Below, in pieces: positions 24,397 to 32,920 of a DNA stretch of 64,000 nucleotides (the first letter of the stretch is position 1; each line of letters begins with the position of its first letter). A program made the position numbers and the translations under genes. Source of the DNA: Gammaproteobacteria bacterium (GTDB lineage: Bacteria; Pseudomonadota; Gammaproteobacteria; Burkholderiales; Rhodocyclaceae); NCBI GenBank assembly GCA_018819515.1, contig JAHJPX010000003.1, positions 1 through 64,000 on the forward strand, in the 5' to 3' direction. The notes under the pieces are model-generated. The model ran no database searches, was not told the origin of the DNA, and saw only the letters and a program-made list of their open reading frames with translations.

Positions 24397-25257
24397 ATGG
24401 CCACACAACCGGACATTACCAGCATGGCGCTATTCTGCGACTTTGAGAATATCGCACTCGGCGTTCGCGACGCGAAGTTCGCGCAGTTCGACATCCGCAA
24501 GGTGCTTGAACGCCTGCTGCTCAAAGGCAGCATCGTGGTCAAGAAGGCCTATTGCGACTGGGAGCGCTACAAGGAGTTCAAGGCGACCATGCACGAGGCC
24601 GCCTTCGAACTGATCGAGATTCCGCATGTGCGGCAGTCGGGCAAGAACTCGGCCGACATCCGCATGGTGGTCGACGCCCTCGACCTTTGCTACACCAAGG
24701 CGCACGTGGACAGTTTCGTCATCATCAGCGGCGATTCCGATTTTTCGCCGCTGGTCTCGAAACTGCGCGAGAACGACAAGTATGTGATCGGCATCGGCGT
24801 GCGGGCGGCGACATCCGATCTGCTGGCGGCCAACTGCGACGAATTCATCTACTACGACGATCTGGTGCGCGAGCAGGAAGCCAAGCGCAAGCGCGCCGAG
24901 AAGAAGGCGCCGAGGACAGCCCAGCCGAAGGCAAGGAAACCGGCGGCGAAGTCGGAAGAGAAGGTGGATGAAAAGGCCGACGAGAAGGCGGAGGAGCGGT
25001 CCGAGGAGGCGCTCGACTTCCTCGTCGAAACGGTGGAAGAGCTGATCGCCGAGCGCGGTTCCGACGAGAAGATATGGGGCTCCATGGTCAAGCCGACCAT
25101 GAAGCGCCGCCGACCCGGCTTCAGCGAAACGGCCTACGGCTACCGCTCGTTCCGCGAACTGGTCGAGGAAGCCGAAAAGCGCAAGTTGCTGGTCGTCGCA
25201 CGCGACGACAAGTCGGGCCAGTACCTGCTGCGGTTGCCGGCGCCAGAGGAGCAATAG
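24397..25257 (+). CDS. NYN-domain ribonuclease-like protein with C-terminal OST-HTH/LOTUS domain
   Basis: 286 residues. The N-terminal PIN-like NYN domain shows ALFCDFENIALG (first Asp), NSADIRMVVDALDLCY and FVIISGDSDFSPLVSKLREN (third acidic cluster). A Lys/Glu/Ala-rich linker (about 165-205) follows. The C-terminal region (ALDFLVETVEELIAERGSDE, MKRRRPGFSETAYGYRSFRE) is a LOTUS/OST-HTH fold, known to bind RNA. Likely an RNA-processing or RNA-decay factor. The 5'-nucleotidase gene starts 5 bp after its stop. Confidence 0.88.
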   Translation: MATQPDITSMALFCDFENIALGVRDAKFAQFDIRKVLERLLLKGSIVVKKAYCDWERYKEFKATMHEAAFELIEIPHVRQSGKNSADIRMVVDALDLCYTKAHVDSFVIISGDSDFSPLVSKLRENDKYVIGIGVRAATSDLLAANCDEFIYYDDLVREQEAKRKRAEKKAPRTAQPKARKPAAKSEEKVDEKADEKAEERSEEALDFLVETVEELIAERGSDEKIWGSMVKPTMKRRRPGFSETAYGYRSFRELVEEAEKRKLLVVARDDKSGQYLLRLPAPEEQ

Positions 25258-25262
25258 GCACC

Positions 25263-26174
25263 ATGGCCGTTTCCCTGGAAGGCAAGCTGGTCGTCGCGCT
25301 GTCGTCGCGCGCGCTGTTCGATTTCGAAGAGGAGAACCGCGTCTTCGAGGAGAGCGACGACTCGTCCTACATGGCCGTGCAACTCGACCGCCTGGAACAG
25401 CCGGCCCGGCCGGGTGCGGCGTTTCCGCTGGTGAAGAAGCTGCTGGCGTTCAACTCCGATGGCAGGCACCGCGTCGAGGTGGTGATCCTCTCGCGCAACG
25501 ATCCTGTGTCCGGGCTGCGCGTGTTTCGCTCGGCCGAGGCGGCCGGCCTCACGGTGGAGCGCGGCGTGTTCACGCGCGGCAAGGCGCCGTACCATTATCT
25601 GGTTCCACTCGGTGCGCATCTGTTCCTTTCGGCCGACGACGGCGACGTGCGCGCCGCCCTGGCCGCCGGCTTCCCCTCGGCGCGCGTCTATCCGCAATCC
25701 TTCGTCGACGCCGCCCGCCATCCGGACGAAGTGCGCATCGCCTTCGACGGCGACGCGGTCCTGTTTTCCGACGAAGCCGAGCAGGTCTATCAAAAGGACG
25801 GCTTGCCGGCCTTCGTCGCACACGAGAAGCATCACGTTCGCCGGCCGTTGCCGGCGGGGCCGTTCAAGCCGTTGCTGGAAGCCCTGCATCGATTGCAGGC
25901 GGCCAGCGCCGATCTGCCCATGCGCATCCGCACCGCGCTGGTCACCGCGCGCAGCGCGCCGGCGCACGAGCGCGCCGTGCGCACGCTGATGGACTGGCAC
26001 ATCGCGGTCGACGAGGCGATGTTCCTCGGCGGCCTGCCGAAGGGGCCGTTCCTCAGGGAATTCCAGCCCGACTTCTTTTTCGACGATCAGGCTGGCCACT
26101 GCGAGTCCGCCGCCTCCGCCGGCCCGACCGGGCAGGTGCTTAGCGGCGTGATGGGCGGCGCGGTCGGGAGCTGA
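25263..26174 (+). CDS. cytosolic 5'-nucleotidase (NucI family)
   Basis: 303 residues of the PF06189 5'-nucleotidase type, which dephosphorylates nucleoside monophosphates. Visible blocks: LVVALSSRALFDFEEENRVF, FPLVKKLLAFNSDGRHRVEV, EVVILSRNDPVSGLRVF, GVFTRGKAPYHYL, RIAFDGDAVLFSDEAEQVY with the D-x-D pair, and FLGGLPKGPFLREFQPDFFF. The start immediately follows the NYN gene and implies cotranscription. A 96-bp repeat begins 3 bp after the stop. Confidence 0.9.
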   Translation: MAVSLEGKLVVALSSRALFDFEEENRVFEESDDSSYMAVQLDRLEQPARPGAAFPLVKKLLAFNSDGRHRVEVVILSRNDPVSGLRVFRSAEAAGLTVERGVFTRGKAPYHYLVPLGAHLFLSADDGDVRAALAAGFPSARVYPQSFVDAARHPDEVRIAFDGDAVLFSDEAEQVYQKDGLPAFVAHEKHHVRRPLPAGPFKPLLEALHRLQAASADLPMRIRTALVTARSAPAHERAVRTLMDWHIAVDEAMFLGGLPKGPFLREFQPDFFFDDQAGHCESAASAGPTGQVLSGVMGGAVGS

Positions 26175-26176
26175 AC

Positions 26177-26272
26177 AAAAGTGTGGGGCTTTGCCCCATC
26201 CCTCGCGTTGCTCGGGACCGCCACTTCGTGGCGTCCTGCGCCCTGTGGGCTGGTCAGCCGTGACGACACGCC
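26177..26272 (+). repeat. 96-bp composite repeat, type A (copy 3)
   Basis: Head AAAAGTG, hairpin GGGGC-TTT-GCCCC, hairpin CGCCAC-TTC-GTGGCG, hairpin GCCC-TGT-GGGC, tail GTCAGCC-GTGACG-ACA-CGCCAC. It exactly fills the space between two convergent genes (stops at 26174 and 26279), a place where a bidirectional terminator could act. Confidence 0.95.
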
Positions 26273-26278
26273 ACTTGC

Positions 26279-29200
26279 CTATTGAAGCAACGCACTTCGC
26301 GCCGCGTCGCGCTGTTTGCGCGCCACCTCGATGTTCTTCATCTTGACTACACCATAGCCGCGCACCTGCTCGGGCCAGGAGAGGAGGGCGCGCACGGCAT
26401 CCACCTTCTCGGGTGAGTCGTTGGCCAGCGCGAGATCGAGGTCGGCTTCGTAGTCGGCGATCAGTTGCCGTTCGGCGCGGCGCTCTTCCGTCTTGCCGAA
26501 GGGATCGAAGATCGTGCCGCGCAGAAACTTGAGCCTGGCCAGTCCGCGGAAGGCGCCTCGCAGCCACGGGCCGAACACGTGCTTCCCCGGCCGGCCGGTA
26601 GCCGGATCGACGCGCGACAGGATCGGTGGCGCGAGGTGGTAGCGGACTTCGTAGCCGCCCTCGAACAGGTCGGCGACCTCGTCCTCGAAGGCCGGGTCGT
26701 TGTAGAGGCGCGCCACTTCGTATTCGTCCTTGATCGCCAGCAGCTTGTAGTAGTTGCGTGCGACCAGTTCCGAAAAGTGCCGCCCCTCGGGCGTCCAACC
26801 AGTTTGGCTGCGCAACGAAGCATTGCCTGCTCCCGCAGGCGCGTTGTCAGCCGTGGCGGGACGCCATCTGTCGACGCGCTCGCGGTAGCGGCGCGCGTAG
26901 GCGGCGTTCCGGTAAGCCGTGAGGTCGGCGGCGCGGGCGTCGATCAGTTCCTCGACCGTTCGCGGCGCGGGCGATTCACGACGATGGGGCATGGCGTACT
27001 GCTCCACGCCCGCCCGGTTCAACGCGGCGCGCCGGCCCCAGAGGAAGGCCTTGCGGTTCATCTCGACGGCGGTGCCGTTGAGTTCGATGGCGCGCTCCAG
27101 CGCCGCGCCGGTAACCGGCACCAGGCCCTGCTGCCAGGCGAGGCCGAGCAGGAAGAGGTTGGTGGCGATGGCGTCCCCCAGAAGGTGTGTCGCCAGCGCC
27201 GTGGCGTCGATGAAGGTCGCCGCCGATTCGCCGGTGGCAGTTCGGATCGCCTCCTGCATTTTTGCCAGCGGGAACTGCCAATCGGGATCGTGCGTGAACT
27301 CGGCGGTCGGCGTCTCGCAGGAGTTGACCACTGCGCGGGTGCGTTTGCCGGTCATCTTGATCAGCGCCTCGCGGCTGGCGGCGACGATGATGTCGCCGGC
27401 GATCACGGCGTCGGCTTCGCCGGTGGCGATGCGCACCGCGTGCAGGTCGTCGGGCGAGTCGGCGATGCGCACATGCGAGAACACCGCGCCGCCTTTCTGG
27501 GCCAGGCCGGTCATGTCGAGCACCGAGACGCCCTTGCCGTCGATGTGCGCGGCCATGCCAATCAGCGCGCCGATGGTGATGACGCCGCTGCCGCCGACGC
27601 CGGTGATGAGGATGTTCCAGGGCTCCCCGGTGTCGGGCAGCGGCGGTTCGGGCGGCGGAACGAAGCTCGATTCGTCGCTGCGCATGGCGCGGCCCTTCTT
27701 CAGCGCGCCGCCCTCGATGGTGACGAAGGCCGGGCAGAGGCCGTCGAGGCAGGCGTAGTCCTTGTTGCAGGCCGACTGGTCGATGGCGCGCTTGCGGCCG
27801 TATTCGGTTTCGCGCGGCACGATGGCCATGCAGTTCGACTGCACGCCGCAGTCGCCGCAGCCTTCGCAGACCCGCTCGTTGATGAAGACGCGCACGGCCG
27901 GGTCGGGAACCTTGCCGCGCTTGCGGCGGCGGCGCTTCTCGGCGGCGCAGGTCTGGTCGTAGATCAGCGCGGTGACGCCCGGCACCTCGCGCAGTTCGCG
28001 CTGGATCGCATCCAGTTCGTTGCGGTGGCGCATCTCGATGCCCTCGGGCAGGTCGCGTTTCGCGTAGGCGCGCTCGCTGCCGTCGGTGACGACGACGATG
28101 CGCTGCACGCCTTCGGCGCGAATTTGCGCGGCGAGCTGCGGCACGGTCAGCGTGCCGTCGAGCGGCTGGCCGCCGGTCATCGCCACCGCGTCGTTGTAGA
28201 GCAGCTTGTAGGTGATGTTCACGTTGGCCGCGACGGCGGCGCGGATGGCGAGCAGGCCCGAGTGGAAGTAGGTGCCGTCGCCGAGGTTCACGAACATGTG
28301 CTGCCGCTCGGTGAACGGCGCCTGGCCGATCCAGGCCGCGCCTTCACCGCCCATGTGCGAGAAGGTGGCCGTGTTGCGGTCCATCCACGTCACCATGTAG
28401 TGGCAGCCGATGCCGGCCAGCGCCAGGCTGCCCTCGGGTACTTTGGTGGAGGTGTTGTGCGGGCAGCCGGGGCAGAAGGTCGGCGTGCGCTGGATGGCGA
28501 TGACGGGACTCGCCAGTGCGCGCTCCCTGGCTTCGATCAGTTCCAGGCGTTCCTTGATGCGCGTCGAGGTGAAGACGCGGTCGATGCGCTCCGCGATGAC
28601 GCGGGCGATCTGCGCCGGCGACAGTTCCGAAGTGGCCGGCAGCAGCCACTTGCCGTGCGGCAGCGACCACTCGCCCTTCTCGTCGAACTTGCCGATCACG
28701 CGCGGCCGCACATCCTCGCGCCAGTTGTACAACTCCTCCTTCAACTGGTATTCGATGAACTGGCGCTTCTCCTCGACGACGAGGATCTCGTCCAGCCCCT
28801 CGGCGAAGCGGCGCACGCCGTCGGCCTCCAGCGGCCAGACCATGCCGACCTTGTAGAGGCGGATGCCGATCTCGGCGGCGAGCGCGTCGTCGATGCCGAG
28901 GTCGTCGAAGGCCTGGCGCACGTCGAGGTAGCTCTTGCCACAGGTGATGATGCCGAGCTTGGCGTCCGGCGAGTCGATGACGACGCGGTTGAGCTGGTTG
29001 GCGCGGCAGTAGGCGAGCGCCGCGTAAAGCTTGTGGTTGAGCAGCCGCGCTTCCTGCACCAGCGGCGGATCGGGCCAGCGGATGTTGAGGCCGTCGGGCG
29101 GCAACTCGTAGTCGTCGGGAATGACGATGCGCACGCGGTCGGGCGAGATATCCACCGAGGCCGAAGACTCGATGGTGTCCGCCACCGCCTTGAAGCCGAC

Positions 29201-29794
29201 CCAGCAGCCCGAGTAGCGCGACAGCGCCCAGCCGTGCAGGCCGAGGTCGAGGTATTCCTGCACCCCCGAGGGCGCCAGCACCGGCATCATCACGGTCTTG
29301 AAGGCGTGTTCGGACTGGTGGGCGACCGTCGAGGAGCGCGCCGCATGGTCGTCGCCGGCAACGACCAGCACGCCGCCGAACTGTGAAGTGCCGGCCGAGT
29401 TGGCGTGCTTGAAAACGTCGCCGCTGCGATCCACGCCCGGCCCCTTGCCGTACCACATGGCGAACACGCCGTCGTACTTCGCGCCGGGGAAGAGGTTGAC
29501 CTGCTGCGTGCCCCAGATGGCGGTCGCGGCGAGGTCTTCATTGACGCCGGGTTGGAAGCGGATGTGGTGGGCGGCAAGTTGCTCACGCGCCTTCCACAGC
29601 GTCTGGTCGAGGCCGCCGAGCGGCGAGCCGCGGTAACCGGAAATGAACCCTGCGGTATTGAGGCCGGCGGCGAGGTCGCGGCCGCGCTGCAACATCGGCA
29701 GGCGGGCCAGCGCCTGTATTCCTGTCAGGTAGATGCGGCCGGACGCTATGGTGTATTTGTCGTCCAGCGAGATGCTGCGCAGCGGCGCATTCAT
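26279..29794 (-). CDS. indolepyruvate ferredoxin oxidoreductase (fused alpha/beta subunits)
   Basis: 1171 residues. Oxidatively decarboxylates aryl- or branched-chain 2-oxoacids to acyl-CoA using TPP, Fe-S and ferredoxin. Order: N-terminal TPP-enzyme pyrimidine domain, TPP-binding domain (PTFCPGCPHNTSTKVPEG, GEGAAWIGQAPF, NLGDGTYFHSG), a ferredoxin insert near residue 636 (NERVCEGCGDCGVQSNCMA, CNKDYACLDGLCP), and the gamma domain (ITGVGGSGVITIGALIGMAA). Residues about 977-1008 (RWRPATADNAPAGAGNASLR...) are translated from a 93-bp type B repeat, between the gamma domain and the conserved YYKLLAIKDEYEVARLY block. AGGAGG precedes the ATG. Confidence 0.93.
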   Translation of the reverse strand: MNAPLRSISLDDKYTIASGRIYLTGIQALARLPMLQRGRDLAAGLNTAGFISGYRGSPLGGLDQTLWKAREQLAAHHIRFQPGVNEDLAATAIWGTQQVNLFPGAKYDGVFAMWYGKGPGVDRSGDVFKHANSAGTSQFGGVLVVAGDDHAARSSTVAHQSEHAFKTVMMPVLAPSGVQEYLDLGLHGWALSRYSGCWVGFKAVADTIESSASVDISPDRVRIVIPDDYELPPDGLNIRWPDPPLVQEARLLNHKLYAALAYCRANQLNRVVIDSPDAKLGIITCGKSYLDVRQAFDDLGIDDALAAEIGIRLYKVGMVWPLEADGVRRFAEGLDEILVVEEKRQFIEYQLKEELYNWREDVRPRVIGKFDEKGEWSLPHGKWLLPATSELSPAQIARVIAERIDRVFTSTRIKERLELIEARERALASPVIAIQRTPTFCPGCPHNTSTKVPEGSLALAGIGCHYMVTWMDRNTATFSHMGGEGAAWIGQAPFTERQHMFVNLGDGTYFHSGLLAIRAAVAANVNITYKLLYNDAVAMTGGQPLDGTLTVPQLAAQIRAEGVQRIVVVTDGSERAYAKRDLPEGIEMRHRNELDAIQRELREVPGVTALIYDQTCAAEKRRRRKRGKVPDPAVRVFINERVCEGCGDCGVQSNCMAIVPRETEYGRKRAIDQSACNKDYACLDGLCPAFVTIEGGALKKGRAMRSDESSFVPPPEPPLPDTGEPWNILITGVGGSGVITIGALIGMAAHIDGKGVSVLDMTGLAQKGGAVFSHVRIADSPDDLHAVRIATGEADAVIAGDIIVAASREALIKMTGKRTRAVVNSCETPTAEFTHDPDWQFPLAKMQEAIRTATGESAATFIDATALATHLLGDAIATNLFLLGLAWQQGLVPVTGAALERAIELNGTAVEMNRKAFLWGRRAALNRAGVEQYAMPHRRESPAPRTVEELIDARAADLTAYRNAAYARRYRERVDRWRPATADNAPAGAGNASLRSQTGWTPEGRHFSELVARNYYKLLAIKDEYEVARLYNDPAFEDEVADLFEGGYEVRYHLAPPILSRVDPATGRPGKHVFGPWLRGAFRGLARLKFLRGTIFDPFGKTEERRAERQLIADYEADLDLALANDSPEKVDAVRALLSWPEQVRGYGVVKMKNIEVARKQRDAARSALLQ
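26773..26865 (+). repeat. 93-bp composite repeat, type B, inside the oxidoreductase CDS
   Basis: Head AAAAGTGCC, hairpin GCCC-CTC-GGGC, hairpin GCCTGC-TCCC-GCAGGC, tail GTCAGCC-GTGGCG-GGA-CGCC. Its length is 31 codons, and the minus strand is open in the gene's frame. This is the best-preserved type B copy. Confidence 0.93.
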
Positions 29795-29913
29795 GGTCTC
29801 CTCCTCGTCGTGGTCACCGGGCCGGGTAAGGCCGATGCGTTGCGGGTTGCCGCGCGCCTTGTGGGCGCCGCGGCTCAGCTATTTGACCGCAACGAGGGGA
29901 GAAATGTCCAGAA

Positions 29914-29937
29914 AAAAGTCAGCAGCGGCGAGACGCC
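29914..29937 (+). repeat. short dispersed repeat, diverged
   Basis: AAAAGTCAGC then AGCGGCG-AGA-CGCCAC. It lies 4 bp beyond the stop of the alpha/beta hydrolase gene, in the gap 29795-29941. Confidence 0.75.
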
Positions 29938-29941
29938 ACCT

Positions 29942-30865
29942 TCATGCCTGTATCCAGCGCGCGATCCGGTCGACCAGCGCCGGCTCGATGGGCAGGCCGA
30001 GCAATCGGGCCGAACCCGTGATCGAGGGCGGGCCTTCATCGGTGCGCAGCACATGGGTCATGTTGTCGACCAGCCAGGTTTCCGACTTGGCATCGCTGAC
30101 TTCGGCGATGCGGAATACGTCGTCGGGCCTGCACTGCATGTCTTTCTCACCGCCGATGAGAAACATCGGCGTCGTGGTGGCGGCGAAGATGGCTGCCGGA
30201 TCGACGGCCATCAACTCCCGGAACCACTTGGCCGGAACCTTCCCCAATCCCAAGCGGAATACCGGGGTCGAGGTGGTCTTCAGTTTCCGGATCAGGCGCT
30301 GCTGCCAGGTCAGCGGGTCGCCGAAAACCCGGCACATCAGCCTGTTGATCAGGCCCGTGAAGCCCGGCAATTGCCCGAGTTCGTTGCGCACCTGCGTGGC
30401 CTGCCTGATCAGCACCGATTCCATCGGTTCGATGAACGGGCACACCAAGATCATCCCCGCCACCTGGGGGCGACGCAGGCAGACTTGCGGCGCGATGATG
30501 GAGCCTTCGCTGTGTCCCAGAACGAACACCTTGTCCGCGGCCACGCCGTCGATCCGGCAGAGCGCATCGAGGCAATTCACGGCATCGGCTACGAGGTCCT
30601 CGTGGCCAGTGTGGAGATAGTCGCCCATACTCGCTCCACAACCGCGCTTGTCGTACCGAAGGCTGGCGATGCCGCGTGCGGCGAGGCCGTGGGCAAGCGC
30701 ATTGAATACGTCCAGGCGCTGCCCCTTGAAATTCTCGTTACGGTCGAGCGGGCCGCTGCCATGGATCATCAGCACCGTCGGGAAGCGGCCGTTCGGCGCA
30801 GGGCGGCAATACGAAGCCGCCAGGCTGGCGTTCGCCGATTGAATCCGGATTTCCTCTTCCAGCAT
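29942..30865 (-). CDS. alpha/beta hydrolase
   Basis: 307 residues. Oxyanion-hole motif VLMIHGSGPLDRNEN, nucleophile elbow VLGHSEGSIIA (Ser in G-H-S-E-G), a probable acid in IGGEKDMQC and a late His in DNMTHVLRT. This looks like the acyl-peptide-hydrolase-like esterase group. There is no signal peptide, so it is cytosolic. The substrate cannot be inferred. Repeats flank it on both sides. Confidence 0.85.
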   Translation of the reverse strand: MLEEEIRIQSANASLAASYCRPAPNGRFPTVLMIHGSGPLDRNENFKGQRLDVFNALAHGLAARGIASLRYDKRGCGASMGDYLHTGHEDLVADAVNCLDALCRIDGVAADKVFVLGHSEGSIIAPQVCLRRPQVAGMILVCPFIEPMESVLIRQATQVRNELGQLPGFTGLINRLMCRVFGDPLTWQQRLIRKLKTTSTPVFRLGLGKVPAKWFRELMAVDPAAIFAATTTPMFLIGGEKDMQCRPDDVFRIAEVSDAKSETWLVDNMTHVLRTDEGPPSITGSARLLGLPIEPALVDRIARWIQA

Positions 30866-30889
30866 CGATGCTCCTCGCGATCAAGCCGC

Positions 30890-30913
30890 CAAAGTCAGCC
30901 GTGGTGATACGCC
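30890..30913 (+). repeat. short dispersed repeat, intergenic
   Basis: CAAAGTCAGCC then GTGGTG-ATA-CGCCAC. The stem stays paired through a G-T wobble. It lies between two minus-strand genes. Confidence 0.93.
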
Positions 30914-30945
30914 ACCTCCCCAATTGCCGACATGCGGTTGGCCCC

Positions 30946-31329
30946 TCAACTGATGTCGGTGATTTTCGAGATCGCGCCGTTGCAAAACTCGAATTCCGAA
31001 CGGCCGGTCAATTTCAGGACCTGTCCCTTCTTCAAACCATTTGGCAGATCGTGGGCAATGACCGCACGGAATCCGATGGAAGCCACGGCCTGAGTTTCAG
31101 TGGAATTAAAGGAAAGAACATCCTGGTGTCGCTCGCTGAACAGCGGCAAGGATTGCTCGGCAAGTGCTCTCAGTTCGGCAATTCCTTTGGCACTTGCATT
31201 GACGCTGCCACCGGAGATGTTGCGGAACTCGACGTCAGGATGAACCACAAGAAGCATGGCAGCAACGTCCATGCGGTTGTACGCGTCGATGTACTTTTCA
31301 ACCAGCGCTCGCATTTCGGAGGATTTCAT
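30946..31329 (-). CDS. SnoaL/NTF2-like protein
   Basis: 127 residues. The N-terminal helix MRALVEKYIDAYNRMDVAAM and following LLVVHPDVEFRNISGG, with C-terminal LTGRSEFEFCNGAISKITDI, are the alpha+beta barrel pattern of polyketide-cyclase-like/NTF2 proteins. The role (small-molecule binding or isomerisation) is not inferable. Lower GC than its neighbours. A dispersed repeat lies on each side. Confidence 0.75.
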   Translation of the reverse strand: MKSSEMRALVEKYIDAYNRMDVAAMLLVVHPDVEFRNISGGSVNASAKGIAELRALAEQSLPLFSERHQDVLSFNSTETQAVASIGFRAVIAHDLPNGLKKGQVLKLTGRSEFEFCNGAISKITDIS

Positions 31330-31354
31330 TTACGCATCATGACTTGCGGTTCAG

Positions 31355-31378
31355 AAAAGTCAGCCGTGGTGATACGCC
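31355..31378 (+). repeat. short dispersed repeat, intergenic
   Basis: AAAAGTCAGCC then GTGGTG-ATA-CGCCAC, 10 bp from the stop of the FAD-linked dehydrogenase. Confidence 0.95.
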
Positions 31379-31388
31379 ACCTGCGTGG

Positions 31389-32786
31389 CTAGTCGGGCAA
31401 GACCTTGCCCGGGTTGAGGATATCGTCGGGGTCCAGCGCGCGCTTGATGGCGCGCATGGCGGACAGCGCTGCCTCGCCGTGTTCCTGCGCCATGTACTTG
31501 CGCTTGCCCATGCCGATGCCGTGCTCGCCGGTGCAGGTGCCTTCCATGCGCAGGGCGCGTTCGACCAGGCGGTTGGAGAAAGCGCGGGCGCGTTCGTTTT
31601 CAGCGGCGTCGTCCGGGTCGGCGAGCAGCAGCAGGTGGAAGTTGCCGTCGCCGACGTGGCCGACCAGCGGCGCGACGAGTTTGTTTTCGGCAATGTCGGC
31701 CATGGTCTCGGCGATGCAGTCGGCCAACCGCGAGATGGGCACGCAGACGTCGGTGGTCAGCGAGCGCGAGCCGGGCTTGAGGCCGAGGCAGGCGTAGTAG
31801 GCGTCGTGGCGCGCCTGCCAGAGGCGCGAGCGGTCTTCGGGCCGCGTCGCCCAGTCGAAGTCCTGGCCGCCGTGGTCGGCGGCGATCTCCTGCACCGTTT
31901 GCGCCTGTTCCTTGACACCGGCCGGCGAGCCGTGGAATTCGAAGAACAGCGTCGGTGCGCAGCGCAAGTGCGTCTTGCTGTGGCGGTTGATGGCGGTGAT
32001 GGCCAGCGCGTCGAGCAGTTCGATGCGGGCGATGGGCACACCGAGCTGGATGGTGGCGATCACGGTTTCCACGGCGTCGTGGATGGTCGGGAAGCAGCAG
32101 ACCGCCGCCGATATCGCCTCGGGGATGGGGTAGAGCCGCACGGTGAGTTCGGTGATGATGCCCAGCGTGCCTTCCGAGCCGATCAGCAGGCGCGTGAGGT
32201 CGTAGCCGGCCGAGGACTTCTTCGCCCGGCTGCCGGCCTTGACGATGCGGCCGTCGGCCAGCACGGCCGTCAGGCCGAGCACGTTCTCGCGCATGGTGCC
32301 GTAGCGTACGGCGTTGGTGCCCGAGGCGCGCGTCGCCGCCATGCCGCCCAGGCTGGCGTCGGCGCCCGGGTCGATGGGGAAGAACAGGCCGGTGCCGTTC
32401 AACTGTGCGTTGAGCGCCTTGCGCGTCACGCCAGCCTGCACCGTGGCGTCGAGGTCTTCCGGCCGCACGGCCAGCACCTGGTTCATGCCCGAGAGGTCGA
32501 TGCAGATGCCACCACGCACCGCGTGCAGGTGGCCTTCCAGCGAAGTGCCCGTGCCGTAGGCGATCACCGGCACCTTGTGGGCGGCGCACAGTCGCACCGC
32601 GTCGGCCACGTCCTCGCTCGACAGCGCGAACACCACGCCGTCCGGCGGCTGCGGCGCGAACGAGGATTCATCCTTGCCGTGGTGCTCGCGCACCGCGGCG
32701 GAAACTGAAAAGCGCTGGCCGAAGCGTTCGGCCAATGCCGCGGCCAGCGGTTGCGGCAGCGACGGGCGGGTGTCGGGTGCGTTCAT
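31389..32786 (-). CDS. FAD-linked 2-hydroxyacid dehydrogenase (D-lactate dehydrogenase/GlcD type)
   Basis: 465 residues, full length. The PCMH FAD-binding domain has VPVIAYGTGTSLEGHLHAVR, PGADASLGGMAATRASGTNA and LTRLLIGSEGTLGIITE. The C-terminal domain has PLVGHVGDGNFHLLLL and TCTGEHGIGMGKRKYM, including the conserved His/Glu substrate-site residues, and ends LDPDDILNPGKVLPD. It oxidises D-lactate or a similar 2-hydroxyacid, passing electrons to a quinone or cytochrome. The exact substrate is uncertain. Confidence 0.92.
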   Translation of the reverse strand: MNAPDTRPSLPQPLAAALAERFGQRFSVSAAVREHHGKDESSFAPQPPDGVVFALSSEDVADAVRLCAAHKVPVIAYGTGTSLEGHLHAVRGGICIDLSGMNQVLAVRPEDLDATVQAGVTRKALNAQLNGTGLFFPIDPGADASLGGMAATRASGTNAVRYGTMRENVLGLTAVLADGRIVKAGSRAKKSSAGYDLTRLLIGSEGTLGIITELTVRLYPIPEAISAAVCCFPTIHDAVETVIATIQLGVPIARIELLDALAITAINRHSKTHLRCAPTLFFEFHGSPAGVKEQAQTVQEIAADHGGQDFDWATRPEDRSRLWQARHDAYYACLGLKPGSRSLTTDVCVPISRLADCIAETMADIAENKLVAPLVGHVGDGNFHLLLLADPDDAAENERARAFSNRLVERALRMEGTCTGEHGIGMGKRKYMAQEHGEAALSAMRAIKRALDPDDILNPGKVLPD

Positions 32787-32830
32787 GCGCGGATGCTACC
32801 GCGAGTTGGGAACGCAGGGGAGGGCTCGGG

Positions 32831-32854
32831 GAAAGTCGGGCGTGGTGGTGCGCC
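32831..32854 (+). repeat. short dispersed repeat, diverged
   Basis: GAAAGTCGGGC then GTGGTG-GTG-CGCCAC. It lies in the gap 32787-32920. Confidence 0.7.
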
Positions 32855-32920
32855 ACATGAAGGGAGTTACCGGGATAAAACCGTAGTTTGTCGCCAATTG
32901 TTCCCTTTGGGGTGGGGCGG

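Noticed and set aside
26465..29386. 973-codon open frame on the plus strand opposite the oxidoreductase
   Set aside because: Long antisense frames are expected in GC-rich codon-biased genes; its protein has low-complexity Arg/Ala/Val/Asp composition and no recognised motif.
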